Assembly: GCA_964016885.1 (NCBI GenBank)
Contig: OZ024742.1
Location: 10,880,181-10,944,180 of the forward strand
Length of the DNA stretch: 64,000 bases
Reading direction: 5' to 3'
From: Eledone cirrhosa
Lineage: Eukaryota; Mollusca; Cephalopoda; Octopoda; Eledonidae
Numbering within the stretch: position 1 is the first letter of the stretch; every line of letters begins with the position of its first letter. A program made the position numbers and the translations under genes. This document shows, in pieces, positions 1 to 13,399 of the stretch. Under the pieces are notes generated by a model that did not search any database, was not told where the DNA came from, and saw only the letters and a list, made by a program, of their open reading frames with translations.

Positions 1-3000
1 TCACATACCCACACACATAGATATACAGTCACATACCCACACACAGATATACAGTCACATACCCACACACATAGATATACAGTCACATACCCACACACAC
101 AGATATACAGTCACATACCCACACACTTAGATATACAGTCACATACCCACACACACAGATATACAGTCACATACCCACACACACAGATATACAGTCACAT
201 ACCCACACACACAGATATACAGTCACATACCCACACACATAGATATACAGTCACATACCCACACACACAGATATACAGTCACATACCCACACACAGATAT
301 ACAGTCACATACCCACACACACAGATATACGGTCACATACCCACACACAGATATACAGTCACATACCCACACACATAGATATACAGTCACATACCCACAC
401 ACACAGATATACGGTCACATACCCACACACAGATATACAGTCACATACCCACACACATAGATATACAGTCACATACCCACACACACAGATATACGGTCAC
501 ATACCCACACACACAGATATACAGTCACATACCCACACATAGATATACAGTCACATACCCACACACACAGATATACAGTCACATACCCTCACACACAGAT
601 ATACAGTCACATACCCACACACATAGATATACAGTCACATACCCACACACACAGATATACAGTCACATACCCACATATAGATATACAGTCACATACGCAC
701 ACACACATATATATAGTCACATACCCACACACACAGATATACAGTCACATACCCACACACATAGATATACAGTCACATACCCACACACATATATACAGTC
801 ACATACCCACACATATAGATATACAGTCACATACCCACACACATAGATATACAGTCACATACCCACACACATATATACAGTCACATACCCACACACACAG
901 ATATACAGTCACATACCCACACACATAGATATACAGTCACATACCCACACACATAGATATACAGTCACATACCCACACACATATATACAGTCACATACCC
1001 ACACACAGATATACAGTCACATACCCACACACACAGATATACAGTCACATACCCACACACATAGATATACAGTCACATACCCACACACACAGATATACAG
1101 TCACATACCCACACACATAGATATACAGTCACATACCCACACACACAGATATACAGTCACATACCCACACACATAGATATACAGTCACATACCCACACAC
1201 ACAGATATACGGTCACATACCCACACACACAGATATACAGTCACATACCCACACACAGATATACAGTCACATACCCACACACATAGATATACAGTCACAT
1301 ACCCACACACACAGATATACGGTCACATACCCACACACAGATATACAGTCACATACCCACACACATAGATATACAGTCACATACCCACACACACAGATAT
1401 ACGGTCACATACCCACACACAGATATACGGTCACATACCCACACACACAGATATACAGTCACATACCCACACACATAGATATACAGTCACATACCCACAC
1501 ACACAGATATACAGTCACATACCCACACACAGATATACAGTCACATACCCACACACACAGATATACAGTCACATACCCACACACACATATATACAGTCAC
1601 ATACCCACACACACAGATATACAGTCACATACCCACACACACAGATATACAGTCACATACCCACACATATAGATATACAGTCACATACCCACACACACAG
1701 ATATACAGTCACATACCCACACACAGATATACAGTCACATACCCACACACATAGATATACAGTCACATACCCACACACACAGATATACAGTCACATACCC
1801 ACACACACAGATATACAGTCACATACCCACACATATAGATATACAGTCACATACCCACACACACAGATATACAGTCACATACCCACACACAGATATACAG
1901 TCACATACCCACACACACAGATATACAGTCACATACCCACACACACAGATATACAGTCACATACCCACATATAGATATACGGTCACATACCCACACACAC
2001 AGATATACAGTCACATACCCACACACACAGATATACAGTCACATACCCACACACATATATATACAGTCACATACCCACATATAGATATACGGTCACATAC
2101 CCACACACACAGATATACAGTCACATACCCACACACATAGATATACAGTCACATACCCACATATAGATATACAGTCACATACCCACACACACAGATATAC
2201 AGTCACATACCCACATATAGATATACGGTCACATACCCACACACACAGATATACAGTCACATACCCACACATATAGATATACAGTCACATACCCACACAC
2301 AGATATACAGTCACATACCCACACATAGATATATAGTCACATACCCACACACACAGATATACAGTCACATACCCACACACACAGATATACAGTCACATAC
2401 CCACACACACAGATATACAGTCACATACCCACACACAGATATCCGGTCACATACCCACACACATAGATATACAGTCACATACCCACACACACAGATATAC
2501 AGTCACATACCCACACACACAGATATACAGTCACATACCCACACACACAGATATACAGTCACATACCCACACACAGATATACAGTCACATACCCACACAC
2601 ATAGATATACAGTCACATACCCACACACACAGATATACAGTCACATACCCACACACAGATATACAGTCACATACCCACACACATAGATATACAGTCACAT
2701 ACCCACACATATAGATATACAGTCACATACCCACACACAGATATACAGTCACATACCCACACACACAGATATACAGTCACATACCCACACACACAGATAT
2801 ACAGTCACATACCCACACACAGATATACAGTCACATACCCACACACATAGATATACAGTCACATACCCACACACACAGATATACAGTCACATACCCACAC
2901 ACACAGATATACAGTCACATACCCACACACACAGATATACAGTCACATACCCACACACACAGATATACAGTCACATACCCACACACACAGATATACAGTC

Positions 3001-4370
3001 ACATACCCACACACACAGATATACAGTCACATACCCACACACACAGATATACAGTCACATACCCACACACACAGATATACAGTCACATACCCACACACAC
3101 AGATATACAGTCACATACCCACACACACAGATATACAGTCACATACCCACACACACAGATATACAGTCACATACCCACACACACAGATATACAGTCACAT
3201 ACCCACACACATAGATATACAGTCACATACCCACACACAGATATACAGTCACATACCCACACACATAGATATACAGTCACATACCCACACACACAGATAT
3301 ACAGTCACATACCCACACACAGATATACAGTCACATACCCACACACACAGATATACAGTCACATACCCACACACATATATACAGTCACATACCCACACAC
3401 AGATATACAGTCACATACCCACACACACAGATATACAGTCACATACCCACACACACAGATATACAGTCACATACCCACACACACAGATATACAGTCACAT
3501 ACCCACACACATAGATATACAGTCACATACCCACACACATAGATATACAGTCACATACCCACACACACAGATATACAGTCACATACCCACACACATAGAT
3601 ATACAGTCACATACCCACACACACAGATATACAGTCACATAGCCACACACACAGATATACAGTCACATACCCACACACAGATATACAGTCACATACCCAC
3701 ACACACAGATATACGGTCACATACCCACACACACAGATATACAGTCACATACCCACACACACAGATATACAGTCACATACCCACACACACAGATATACAG
3801 TCACATACCCACACACACAGATATACAGTCACATACCCACACACACAGATATACAGTCACATACCCACACATAGATATACAGTCACATACCCACACACAG
3901 ATATACAGTCACATACCCACACACACAGATATACAGTCACATACCCACACACACAGATATACAGTCACATACCCACACACACAGATATACAGTCACATAC
4001 CCACACACAGATATACAGTCACATACCCACACACATAGATATACAGTCACATACCCACACACACAGATATACAGTCACATACCCACACACATATACAGTC
4101 ACATACCCACACACACAGATATACAGTCACATACCCACACACACAGATATACAGTCACATACCCACACACATAGATATACAGTCACATACCCACACACAT
4201 AGATATACAGTCACATACCCACACACACAGATATACAGTCACATACCCACACACACAGATATACAGTCACATACCCACACACATAGATATACAGTCACAT
4301 ACCCACACACATAGATATACAGTCACATACCCACACACACAGATATACAGTCACATACCCACACACATAG
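1..4370. repeat. 28-bp (26-28 bp) tandem satellite
   Basis: The first 4.37 kb is one uninterrupted tandem array. The core is CAGTCACATACCCACACACA followed by CAGATATA or TAGATATA. Most units are 28 bp; 26-bp units have lost one CA step and 24-bp units occur rarely. That gives roughly 155-160 copies. Common variants are ACGGTC for ACAGTC, and CATATATA or CACATAG for CACACAG. The array is cut by the left window edge and stops at about 4370, where unique sequence starts (GATGCAAATG). It has no open frame of note and lies about 480 bases upstream of the first visible semaphorin exon, so it probably sits in an intron of that gene. Confidence 0.97.
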
Positions 4371-4434
4371 ATGCAAATGTTACATTTATCCTCATATTGT
4401 CAAACATGCCATAGTGTATGTACAAATTGACAGA
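4371..4434. other. Short unique spacer
   Basis: Non-repetitive AT-rich intronic sequence between the 28-bp array and the next microsatellite. No exon or RNA feature seen. Confidence 0.5.
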
Positions 4435-4810
4435 TACACATGCACATACATGCACATACATGTATGTATGCACAAAAACACAGATATATACAGATGCACA
4501 CATACATACATACATACATGTATGTATGTATGTATGTATGTGTGCGTGTGTATATGTATGTATTTTTGCGCATACATACATACATGTACACGCACATACA
4601 TGTATGTATGCGCAAAAATACATACACATACACACATACATACATACATGTATGTATGTATACACAAACATATACACACGCACACACATATATATATACA
4701 TACATACATACACACGCACTCATGTATGTATACACACACACACATATATATATATATATACATGCGTACATACATACACACACATGTATGTATACACACA
4801 CACACATCTA
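4435..4810. repeat. Compound palindromic microsatellite (TACA)n/(TGTA)n
   Basis: Alternating runs of ACAT/TACA and TGTA/GTAT are joined head to head, for example the block around 4500-4545 with ACATACATGTATGTATG at its centre. Similar blocks follow near 4570-4615 and 4628-4660, and then (CA)n and (TA)n runs. Each block can fold on itself. Open frames on both strands here are low-complexity Tyr/Ile/His/Cys/Val strings and are not genes. Confidence 0.9.
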
Positions 4811-4847
4811 CGATTTTTGCTAAGAAGTTACCCTTTGTTATTTGCAG

Positions 4848-4902
4848 AGGATGTTTACACACAAGACAATAAGATATTCTATGGCTTATTTACAACAAAC
4901 AG
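4848..4902 (+). CDS. Sema2a: Semaphorin exon A (Sema domain, FYGLFTTN)
   Basis: The acceptor is TTATTTGCAG at 4838-4847 and the donor AG|GTCAGT at 4903. The peptide reads DVYTQDNKIFYGLFTTN followed by a split Arg codon (AG|A), so the exon ends in phase 2. FYGLFTTN is the propeller strand that precedes the NGxxxSAIC motif of the next exon. A second AG at 4848-4849 could serve as acceptor, in which case the exon would start at 4850 in phase 0. Confidence 0.8.
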
Positions 4903-7900
4903 GTCAGTGAAACTTATTTCCCCCCATGTCTCCCCTCCCCACTATCTGTCTATATATTTATCTATCCATCTATCTATCTGGATGGCATTCTAACCCCCAC
5001 CTCCTGCTACACTCTCAGATTAAAAAAAAACATTACAGTGATATACTTATTCCAAATCTTTGCCTTAGAATTATGGCAAATTAAAATGTCCACAGAGAAC
5101 GTACTGAAGCCCATTTCCCCACAAGCCTCAAAATATGACCATGGGCCTAGTTTTAATTCCCCTATTCTCCCTCACTTTCGTTGTTCCTATTGGTGTACAC
5201 CTCACCACATCTTCCTCTAACTATTCAACATCTTTCCTATTCCCCTGCCATATACAACCCTCTACATCCATCCTTAAATAACTTTATTTTTTATTACAAT
5301 CATACTTATTACATTCCTTTGTGTTATATATAACCAGCATGCCAGAGTACTTACACCCACCCCTACTTGCTTACCTACCTCACATATGCTCATAAACTCT
5401 TTTTTTTCTTCAATCTTCCAACCTCCTCTCTCTCTCTCCTAACTCTTTTCTGATGAAAGACTAATATCCGATACATTAAGACATTATTTTGCCTCTTCCC
5501 ACAAACGTAAAACTAACAAGACTTCTCTGTGTTGTCTTTTTTAATCTTAAACTATATATGCATATATATATCCACAGAAATGGTATCACTGCCTCTGCTA
5601 TTTGTGCATACCACTGGACTGACATACAGAAAGTCTTCGATGGCCCCTTTAAGGATCAGAACACGGACACATCTTACTGGTTACCAGTTGCCAATAACCA
5701 GGTGCCTGCTATTCGACCAGGAAATGTAAGTAAACAAAGAAGTAATTAGGTTTTCAGATTTTATACAGATTTAAATTAATTGAGGTAACGAATTGACAGA
5801 GTAGTTAGAACGTCAGATAGAATGTTTGAGAATATTCATTCCAGCTCTCCCTGGGATTGATGTCACCTTTCCAGGTTGATAAAACAATAAGCGGGCGATT
5901 ATTCGAGATCCGAGAATAGACACAAACATACAGTTTTACATATAAATACACGTTTTCTTTATTTAACCCTTACATTCTGACATAATGAATAATCCTCTCT
6001 ATTTCTATCACTTCAGTGCTCAATCAATGATTCTCGTTCACTACCAGACAATGTTTTAACATTCATCAAAGACAAACCATTGATGCATATGCTGTTACAA
6101 CATATGTATTCAACACCAATATTTCATAAGGCTGACGTCATGCTACAGAAATTGACCATGGCATTTAATGTTTCTGGACACAACGATATTGTTTTCTTTG
6201 CAGCCAGTAGTAAGTTTTTTACTCCTCTTCTTCACTGCCATGTTCTCTTTAATCTATGAAGTGATGAAAAGATATTGAAAAAATCTATAGAGCTGATTAA
6301 TTAATGAGTTATTCCCTCTTGCACATATTCCCTTGACACTGTCCCCAACCAATTCTATTGTAGGTCCCTCTTGCACAGATCCCCTTGACTGTCACCAACC
6401 AATTCTATTGTAGGTCCCTCTTGCACAGATCCCCTTGACTGTCACCAACCAATTCTATTGTAGGTCCCTCTTGCACAGATCCCCTTGACTGTCCCCAACC
6501 AATTCTATTGTAGGTCCCTCTTGCACAGATCCCCTTGACTGTCCCCAACCAATTCTATTGTAGGTCCCTCTTGCACAGATCCCCTTGACTGTCACCAACC
6601 AATTCTATTGTAGGTCCCTCTTGCACAGATCCCCTTGACTGTCCCCAACCAATTCTATTGTAGGTCCCTCTTGCACAGATTCCCTTGACTGTCCCCAACC
6701 AATTCTATTGTAGGTCCCTCTTGCATAGATCCCCTTGACTGTCCCCAACCAATTCTATTGTAGGTCCCTCTTGCACAGATCCCCTTGACTGTCCCCAACC
6801 ATTTCTATTGTAGGTCCCTCTTGCACAGATTCCCTTGACTGTCCCCAACCAATTCTATTGTAGGTCCCTCTTGCACAGATCCCCTTGACTGTCCCCAACC
6901 AATTCTATTGTAGGTCCCTCTTGCACAGATCCCCTTGACTGTCACCAACCAATTCTATTGTAGGTCCCTCTTGCACAGATCCCCTTGACTGTCCCCAACC
7001 AATTCTATTGTAGGTCCCTCTTGCACAGATCCCCTTGACTGTCCCCAACCAATTCTATTGTAGATCCCTCTTGCACAGATCCCCTTGACTGTCCCCAACC
7101 AATTCTATTGTAGGTCCCTCTTGCACAGATTCCCTTGACACTGTCACCATCCAATTTTATTGTAGGTCCCTCTTGCACAGATTCCCTTGACTGTCCCCAA
7201 CCATTTCTATTGTAGGTCCCTCTTGCACAGATCCCCTTGACTGTCCCCAACCAATTCTATTGTAGGTCCCTCTTGCACAGATCCCCTTGACTGTCACCAA
7301 CCAATTCTATTGTAGGTCCCTCTTGCACAGATCCCCTTGACTGTCCCCAACCAATTCTATTGTAGGTCCCTCTTGCACAGATCCCCTTGACTGTCCCCAA
7401 CCATTTCTATTGTAGGTCCCTCTTGCACAGATTCCCTTGACTGTCCCCAACCATTTCTATTGTAGGTCCCTCTTGCACAGATCCCCTTGACTGTCCCCAA
7501 CCAATTCTATTGTAGATCCCTCTTGCACAGATCCCCTTGACTGTCCCCAACCAATTCTAGTGTAGGTCCCTCTTGCACAGATTCCCTTGACACTGTCACC
7601 ATCCAATTTTATTGTAGGTCCCTCTTGTACAGATTCCCTTGACTGTCCCCAACCAATTCTATTGTAGATCCCTCTTGCACAGATTCCCTTGACTGTCCCC
7701 AACCAATTCTATTGTAGATCCCTCTTGCACAGATCCCCTTGACTGTCCCCAACCAATTCTAGTGTAGGTCCCTCTTGCACAGATTCCCTTGACACTGTCA
7801 CCATCCAATTTTATTGTAGGTCCCTCTTGTACAGATTCCCTTGACTGTCCCCAACCAATTCTATTGTAGATCCCTCTTGCACAGATCCCCTTGACTGTCC

Positions 7901-10900
7901 CCAACCAATTCTAGTGTAGGTCCCTCTTGCACAGATTCCCTTGACTGTCCCCAACCAATTCTATTGTAGATCCCTCTTGCACAGATTCCCTTGACTGTCC
8001 CCAACCAATTCTATTGTAGATCCCTCTTGCACAGATTCCCTTGACTGTCCCCAACCAATTCTATTGTAGATCCCTCTTGCACAGATTCCCTTGACTGTCC
8101 CCAACCAATTCTATTGTAGATCCCTCTTGCACAGATTCCCTTGACTGTCCCCAACCAATTCTATTGTAGATCCCCCTTGCACAGATTCCCTTGACTGTCA
8201 TCATCCAATTCTATTGTAGATCCCTCTTGCACAGATTCCTTTGACTGTCCCCAACCAATTCTATTGTAGATCCCTCTTGCACAGATTCCCTTGACTGTCC
8301 CCAACCAATTCTATTGTAGATCCCTCTTGCACAGATTCCCTTGACTGTCCCCAACCAATTCTATTGTAGATCCCCCTTGCACAGATTCCCTTGACTGTCA
8401 TCATCCAATTCTATTGTAGATCCCTCTTGCACAGATTCCTTTGACTGTCCCCAACCAATTCTATTGTAGATCCCTCTTGCACAGATTCCCTTGACTGTCA
8501 TCATCCAATTCTACTGTTCAATCATATTCAGGGGGTCAGAGGGAATGTAGTTTATGTCATCACAAATCTGCTTCATATAGGTCTTGGCTTGTCATCCTCT
8601 GCTAACTCTTCCTTGCGTAGTTTTTCACAAAAGAACTTCAACAATTTTATCAGTTAACAAATCTTTAGTTAATTTATTAATCAGTCAAGAAACCTTTAAT
8701 TAACTTTATTAATCAGTCAAGAAATGATTATCCCTTGTTGCTCAACATGTAATGTAAGGCAGATATATCTGTCTTACGTTACATTTCTCAATCTTGAATA
8801 CATAAAGATTGCAATAAATAAAGTCTTTAATAGGACAGGATGACCATGACTGGAGAGTCTGTCTTTATAAATCTGCCCAGTTTAATTTGAGCTGAAGTTA
8901 ACCCACAGCCAATTGTCTGGTTTAACACTACCTGGCTCTTGGATATTTTTAAGAGTTTACTCTGTTGCAAGTGTTTAGGCTAGCTGTCCAGTCCAAGCAT
9001 ATTTTTTTTATTTATTTTACCTGCCACTGAGGCATAAACATACAGACATAAGCATATACATGTATAGACACACATACACACAATACCTAGCATAGAACTC
9101 ATTTTCAAAGTGTAACTTATTTAATGATATACCATTTTCTTTTCTTCAGATCAAGGAAAAGTTTATAAAATTTTCCAGTGGCCTATTTACAATGTAAATG
9201 AGAAGCCTTACGCAGTTGTGTCTGCTGTGTATTCACCATTTTCAGACACTCAACCAATATGGAATATGATAATGCAGGTAAGTATCATTTCAGTCTTTGA
9301 TAAAATGTTATATTTTGTGGTGGGTTAAGGCTTGGTTAAAAATGTCATTTTGTGTGTTGTTGAAGACATGATTGTGAGTTAAGGCTTGGTTAAAAATTTT
9401 ATATTTTGTATAGGTAGTTGTATGGATGTGGGGGTTATTTCTTGGATAAAAATGTTATATTTTGTGTGTTGGTGAAGGCATGATTGTGGGGTTAAGTATT
9501 GGAGAAAAATGTTACATTTTGTGTCGGTGGAGGAATGGTTGTGTGGTTTGGTTATTTTCTAACGGTGGTTGGTTCTGGATTTGATCTCACTATACTAAGA
9601 TACTAATTCAAAGAATTAATATCTTCATCAACAGCAAGTAGAATTTGTTAGATAGAAACTGCATGAAAACCAATAAGTTCCTCTAGAGAATTATGACAGA
9701 TTCTGAGAGAAAAATGTCATTGTAATTCAATATTATATAGTAACTTAGGTTGGGATAGGAGACAAATAAACTGGTTCATTGAAATGTCATGGGTTTGTCC
9801 CTCACTGATGATAGAATATCTTTTTGCCTGTTTTCCATGCAGGAATGGTCATTAGAGTCGAGATTAGACAGGTCAGGCAACCATGTCTTGATCATGTGTA
9901 CTATATTATGACATGGCTTCTAAATTACTTGCTAATGTTACTTATTTTACAGAGTAGACTGGGTGCATTTATCATGGCATCCGCACTAGAGAAGTTGTCA
10001 AGTCTCTGTTATAACTAAAGGGTCCTCTCTACCCTAGATTGTTTCAGTTTGTTCATCAACCCCTTTACAGGTTGTACTGAGTATATATCATAGGTGTTGC
10101 TTTGTAAACCCAGCCAACCCCTACCTAGCATAAACAAAACAAAACATATGATAATGATCCTTTTAATGTATAAAAGAATATCTCATTTGTTGTGGTTAGG
10201 CCAGTGATAACCTAATACAAGTAGAGGCCAACCTTTTAACACTGTGCGAGATATGACTCATCATAATGTGGGCCAAACTAAAACGTTTCAAGGTAACATT
10301 TCATCAGGTATGCCATTGAGAAAGCCAAACGAGCTGTCGCTTACCTATGACTGCTTTAGTAGATACTGGGTTATTATATTTTGAAACCTTTGTAATAGCA
10401 ATTGTTTAGTAAAGCAAATAATTTAGTTAATCAAATAAGTTTGCTTTGAGATATTGTTTACGAAAGAGACACATATCTATAGAAAAGTGGATTTTATTTT
10501 TTATATAATTGTATTGATGTATGTGAATTTCCATCCTCTGTTCATTACTGAATGTAGAGAGCAAGCTTACACCAACTTACACAACAACTCTCAAATACAT
10601 GAAAACTATAATTGAAAAAGCAAGTATATAAATGTCAATAATAATGTTATAGATATTCTATCATGCATTCTGTTTTGTTGTATTCTGTTGAAACTAAGAT
10701 ACAGAATATATCAACTTAATTGTCAACAATTTTTTTTATTGAATTTAACCTCATAACTGATATTAGAGGTCAGCAAGCCATTTCCTTGGCAAGTTGGCAG
10801 CAAAGTTGTTAGAATATAAGAAAGAATACTTTGTGGTGCTTGTTTTGGCTGTGTGCTCTGAGTTCAAAACACACTGAGGTCAATATAAGGTAGATAAAGA

Positions 10901-13333
10901 CATTACTACTCCAGTACTGGGTTGATTATTCCTCAATAGTTCTTTACAAGGTAGATAACAGTACCAGTTTTGTACTGGGGTCATCATTTTCATCATTTCA
11001 TTTTACGTCCGCTTTTCCCTGCTTGCAAGGGTAGGACGGGAACTGATTCTGGCTTGATTTCTACAGCTGGATGCCCTTCCTAACACCAACCTCATTTACA
11101 GTGAGTGATGTGTGCTTTTTTGCTGTGGCACCTCCACGACCACTTTACAGTGGAATGATAGGGACCCCAGTCCTATCATGTCATTTCTACAGCTGAGTAA
11201 ACTGGAGCAATGTGAAATAAAGTGTCTTGCTCAAGGAAACAACACATCACCCGGTCTGAGAATTGAACTCACAACCTTTCGATTGCAAGGCCAATGCTCT
11301 AACCACTAAGCCATGTGCCTCCATGTCAATTCCACTATATTTCTTTACACGGTAGATAAAACTACCAGTTTTGTACTGGGGGTTGATTCTTCCTCTATAT
11401 TTCTTTACAAGGTAGATAATAGTACCAGTTTCATACTGGGATCAATTCTTCTATATCTCTCACTTCATCTCTATCACTCCTCTTCTCTGGAAGAAATTGG
11501 CACTGTTGAAATATGAAGAGAGGGTGGCCCCCATCAGGTTTAAATGGTTAAGACACAAGATGTCATAACTGTTTCCCTATAGCTCCACCAGGAGCTATAC
11601 ATCTATACATATACATCCATCAATCGATTGATCAACAAGTTCCCCGACTTCATTCACTTACTGAGTCGGATGGAATTTGTCAAATCAGATCAAGGAAACA
11701 ATGTTGCCATTCGTCTTTCCATTGCTGTTTCATATCTACTGATCGCAACACAAACACACACACACACACACACAACTAACTTTTATTCTCAGGACTATTC
11801 TGTCTAAAGATTGCAGTGAATAATGTTTTGGCCACTACATCCTTATTGTTATTACTACCACCACCACTACTACTACCACCACCACTACTACTATCACCAC
11901 CACCACTGCTACTACCACCACCACTATTATCATCACTACTACAACCCCCACTACTATTACCACCACCACCACTATTATTACCACCACCATTATTACTATA
12001 ACCCCCACTACTACTATCACCACCACCACTGCTACTACCACCACCACTATTATCATCACTACTACAACCCCCACTACTATTACCACCATCACCACCACCA
12101 CCACCACTACTACTATTACCACCACCATTATTACTACAACCCCCACTACCAACACAACTAATACCACCACTATTCCAACTACTACTGTTTGTAATCATCT
12201 GAATTTATTTGTATTGTTTTCATTGCAGAAAGACTATTTGTATTTGAGTACAGACAGTAAAGTACTACAGGTGAATGTGGAGACATGTGAACAGTATAAA
12301 AAAGCAGACGCTTGTATTAATGACCCCTACTGTGGATGGGCTAGGAATGACAGATGTATGCCTTACAAGAGAGGTTCTTCTCATTACAAGTAAGCACACT
12401 ACAGATAAATTCTATTGTCACTTGTAAACACTGTTTATGATTTGAAGTCTTGTCAGGAGCTCAGAAGTTCATCAGCCCAGGGAATATCCCAGTTTCCATG
12501 GGGTTAAGTGACTGAGTACAAGACTTCCCATCTATAGGATGCCAGTCCATCATAGGGGTAAACCCTCTGCTATTGCTGGTACTCATTTTCAGTTGAGTAA
12601 ACTGGAGCAACGTGAAATGAAGTGTTTGGCTCAAGAACACAACACAACCCAGCCTGGAAATTGAACATACGATATTATGATCATAAGTCCAACACCCTTA
12701 CTACTGTTATGTTTGTGTTTATATTTCAACTGTTCATGATACTTAAAATATACATATAAATATGGCAGCATGGTGATGCAATTTAACAAGTTCACCATCA
12801 CCATTATGGTGATTCACAGTTGTGGTTATGTAGTTCCAGAGATTCCAAGTTCAATCACATGACATCATACATTAAACTAGTGGTTTCTTTTTTACTATAT
12901 CTGACCTTGTCAGTGACATTTGCTATACACATGTTTATATACTTATTATTATTAAAATATAATAAAAAGGGCGGTGGATTGGCAGTATCGGTAGAGAGTT
13001 GGACACCATGCTTTACAGCATAGAGTTACGGCCCTTTATGATCGGAGTTCAAATCCCGCCGAAGTCAACTTTGCCTTTCATCCTTACGAGGTCGATAAAA
13101 TAAAGTACCAGTAATGCACTGGGATAATTGCTGGCCTTGTGCCAAAAGTAGAAACAATTATTAAAATATAATCAAGAAAGAAATTATATTATACATGATA
13201 TACAAAGAAGACAACCCAGGGAAACACAGGCACATGTATTTTGTCAAGCAAATCAACATATATGTTAAAACTTGCCCTATAGACTGAGTGTTCTACACCT
13301 TCTTAGATGTCTTACTAAATAAACTATAACAAA

Positions 13334-13399
<66 letters not shown>

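Noticed and set aside
7005..7904. Three 81-aa minus-strand frames with GWGQSRESVQEG-like repeats
   Set aside because: They are shadows of the 50-bp intronic minisatellite, which has three-unit reading periodicity.
6313..8514. Homology between the intronic 50-bp minisatellite and the 50-bp satellite at 29662-64000
   Set aside because: Only short matches such as TTCTATTG are shared; the equal unit length is probably coincidental.
11160..11318. Functional tRNA gene on the minus strand
   Set aside because: A- and B-box-like elements are present, but the sequence continues into a SINE body and no complete cloverleaf with an acceptor stem is evident.
11571..11760. Possible extra exon after TTTCCCTATAG in semaphorin intron D
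   Set aside because: Exons D and E already join without a missing segment of the Sema fold, and the stretch shows no semaphorin motif.
11776..12198. 140-aa Gly/Ser-rich minus-strand frame
   Set aside because: Encoded by (ACC/ACT)n on the other strand; no gene context.
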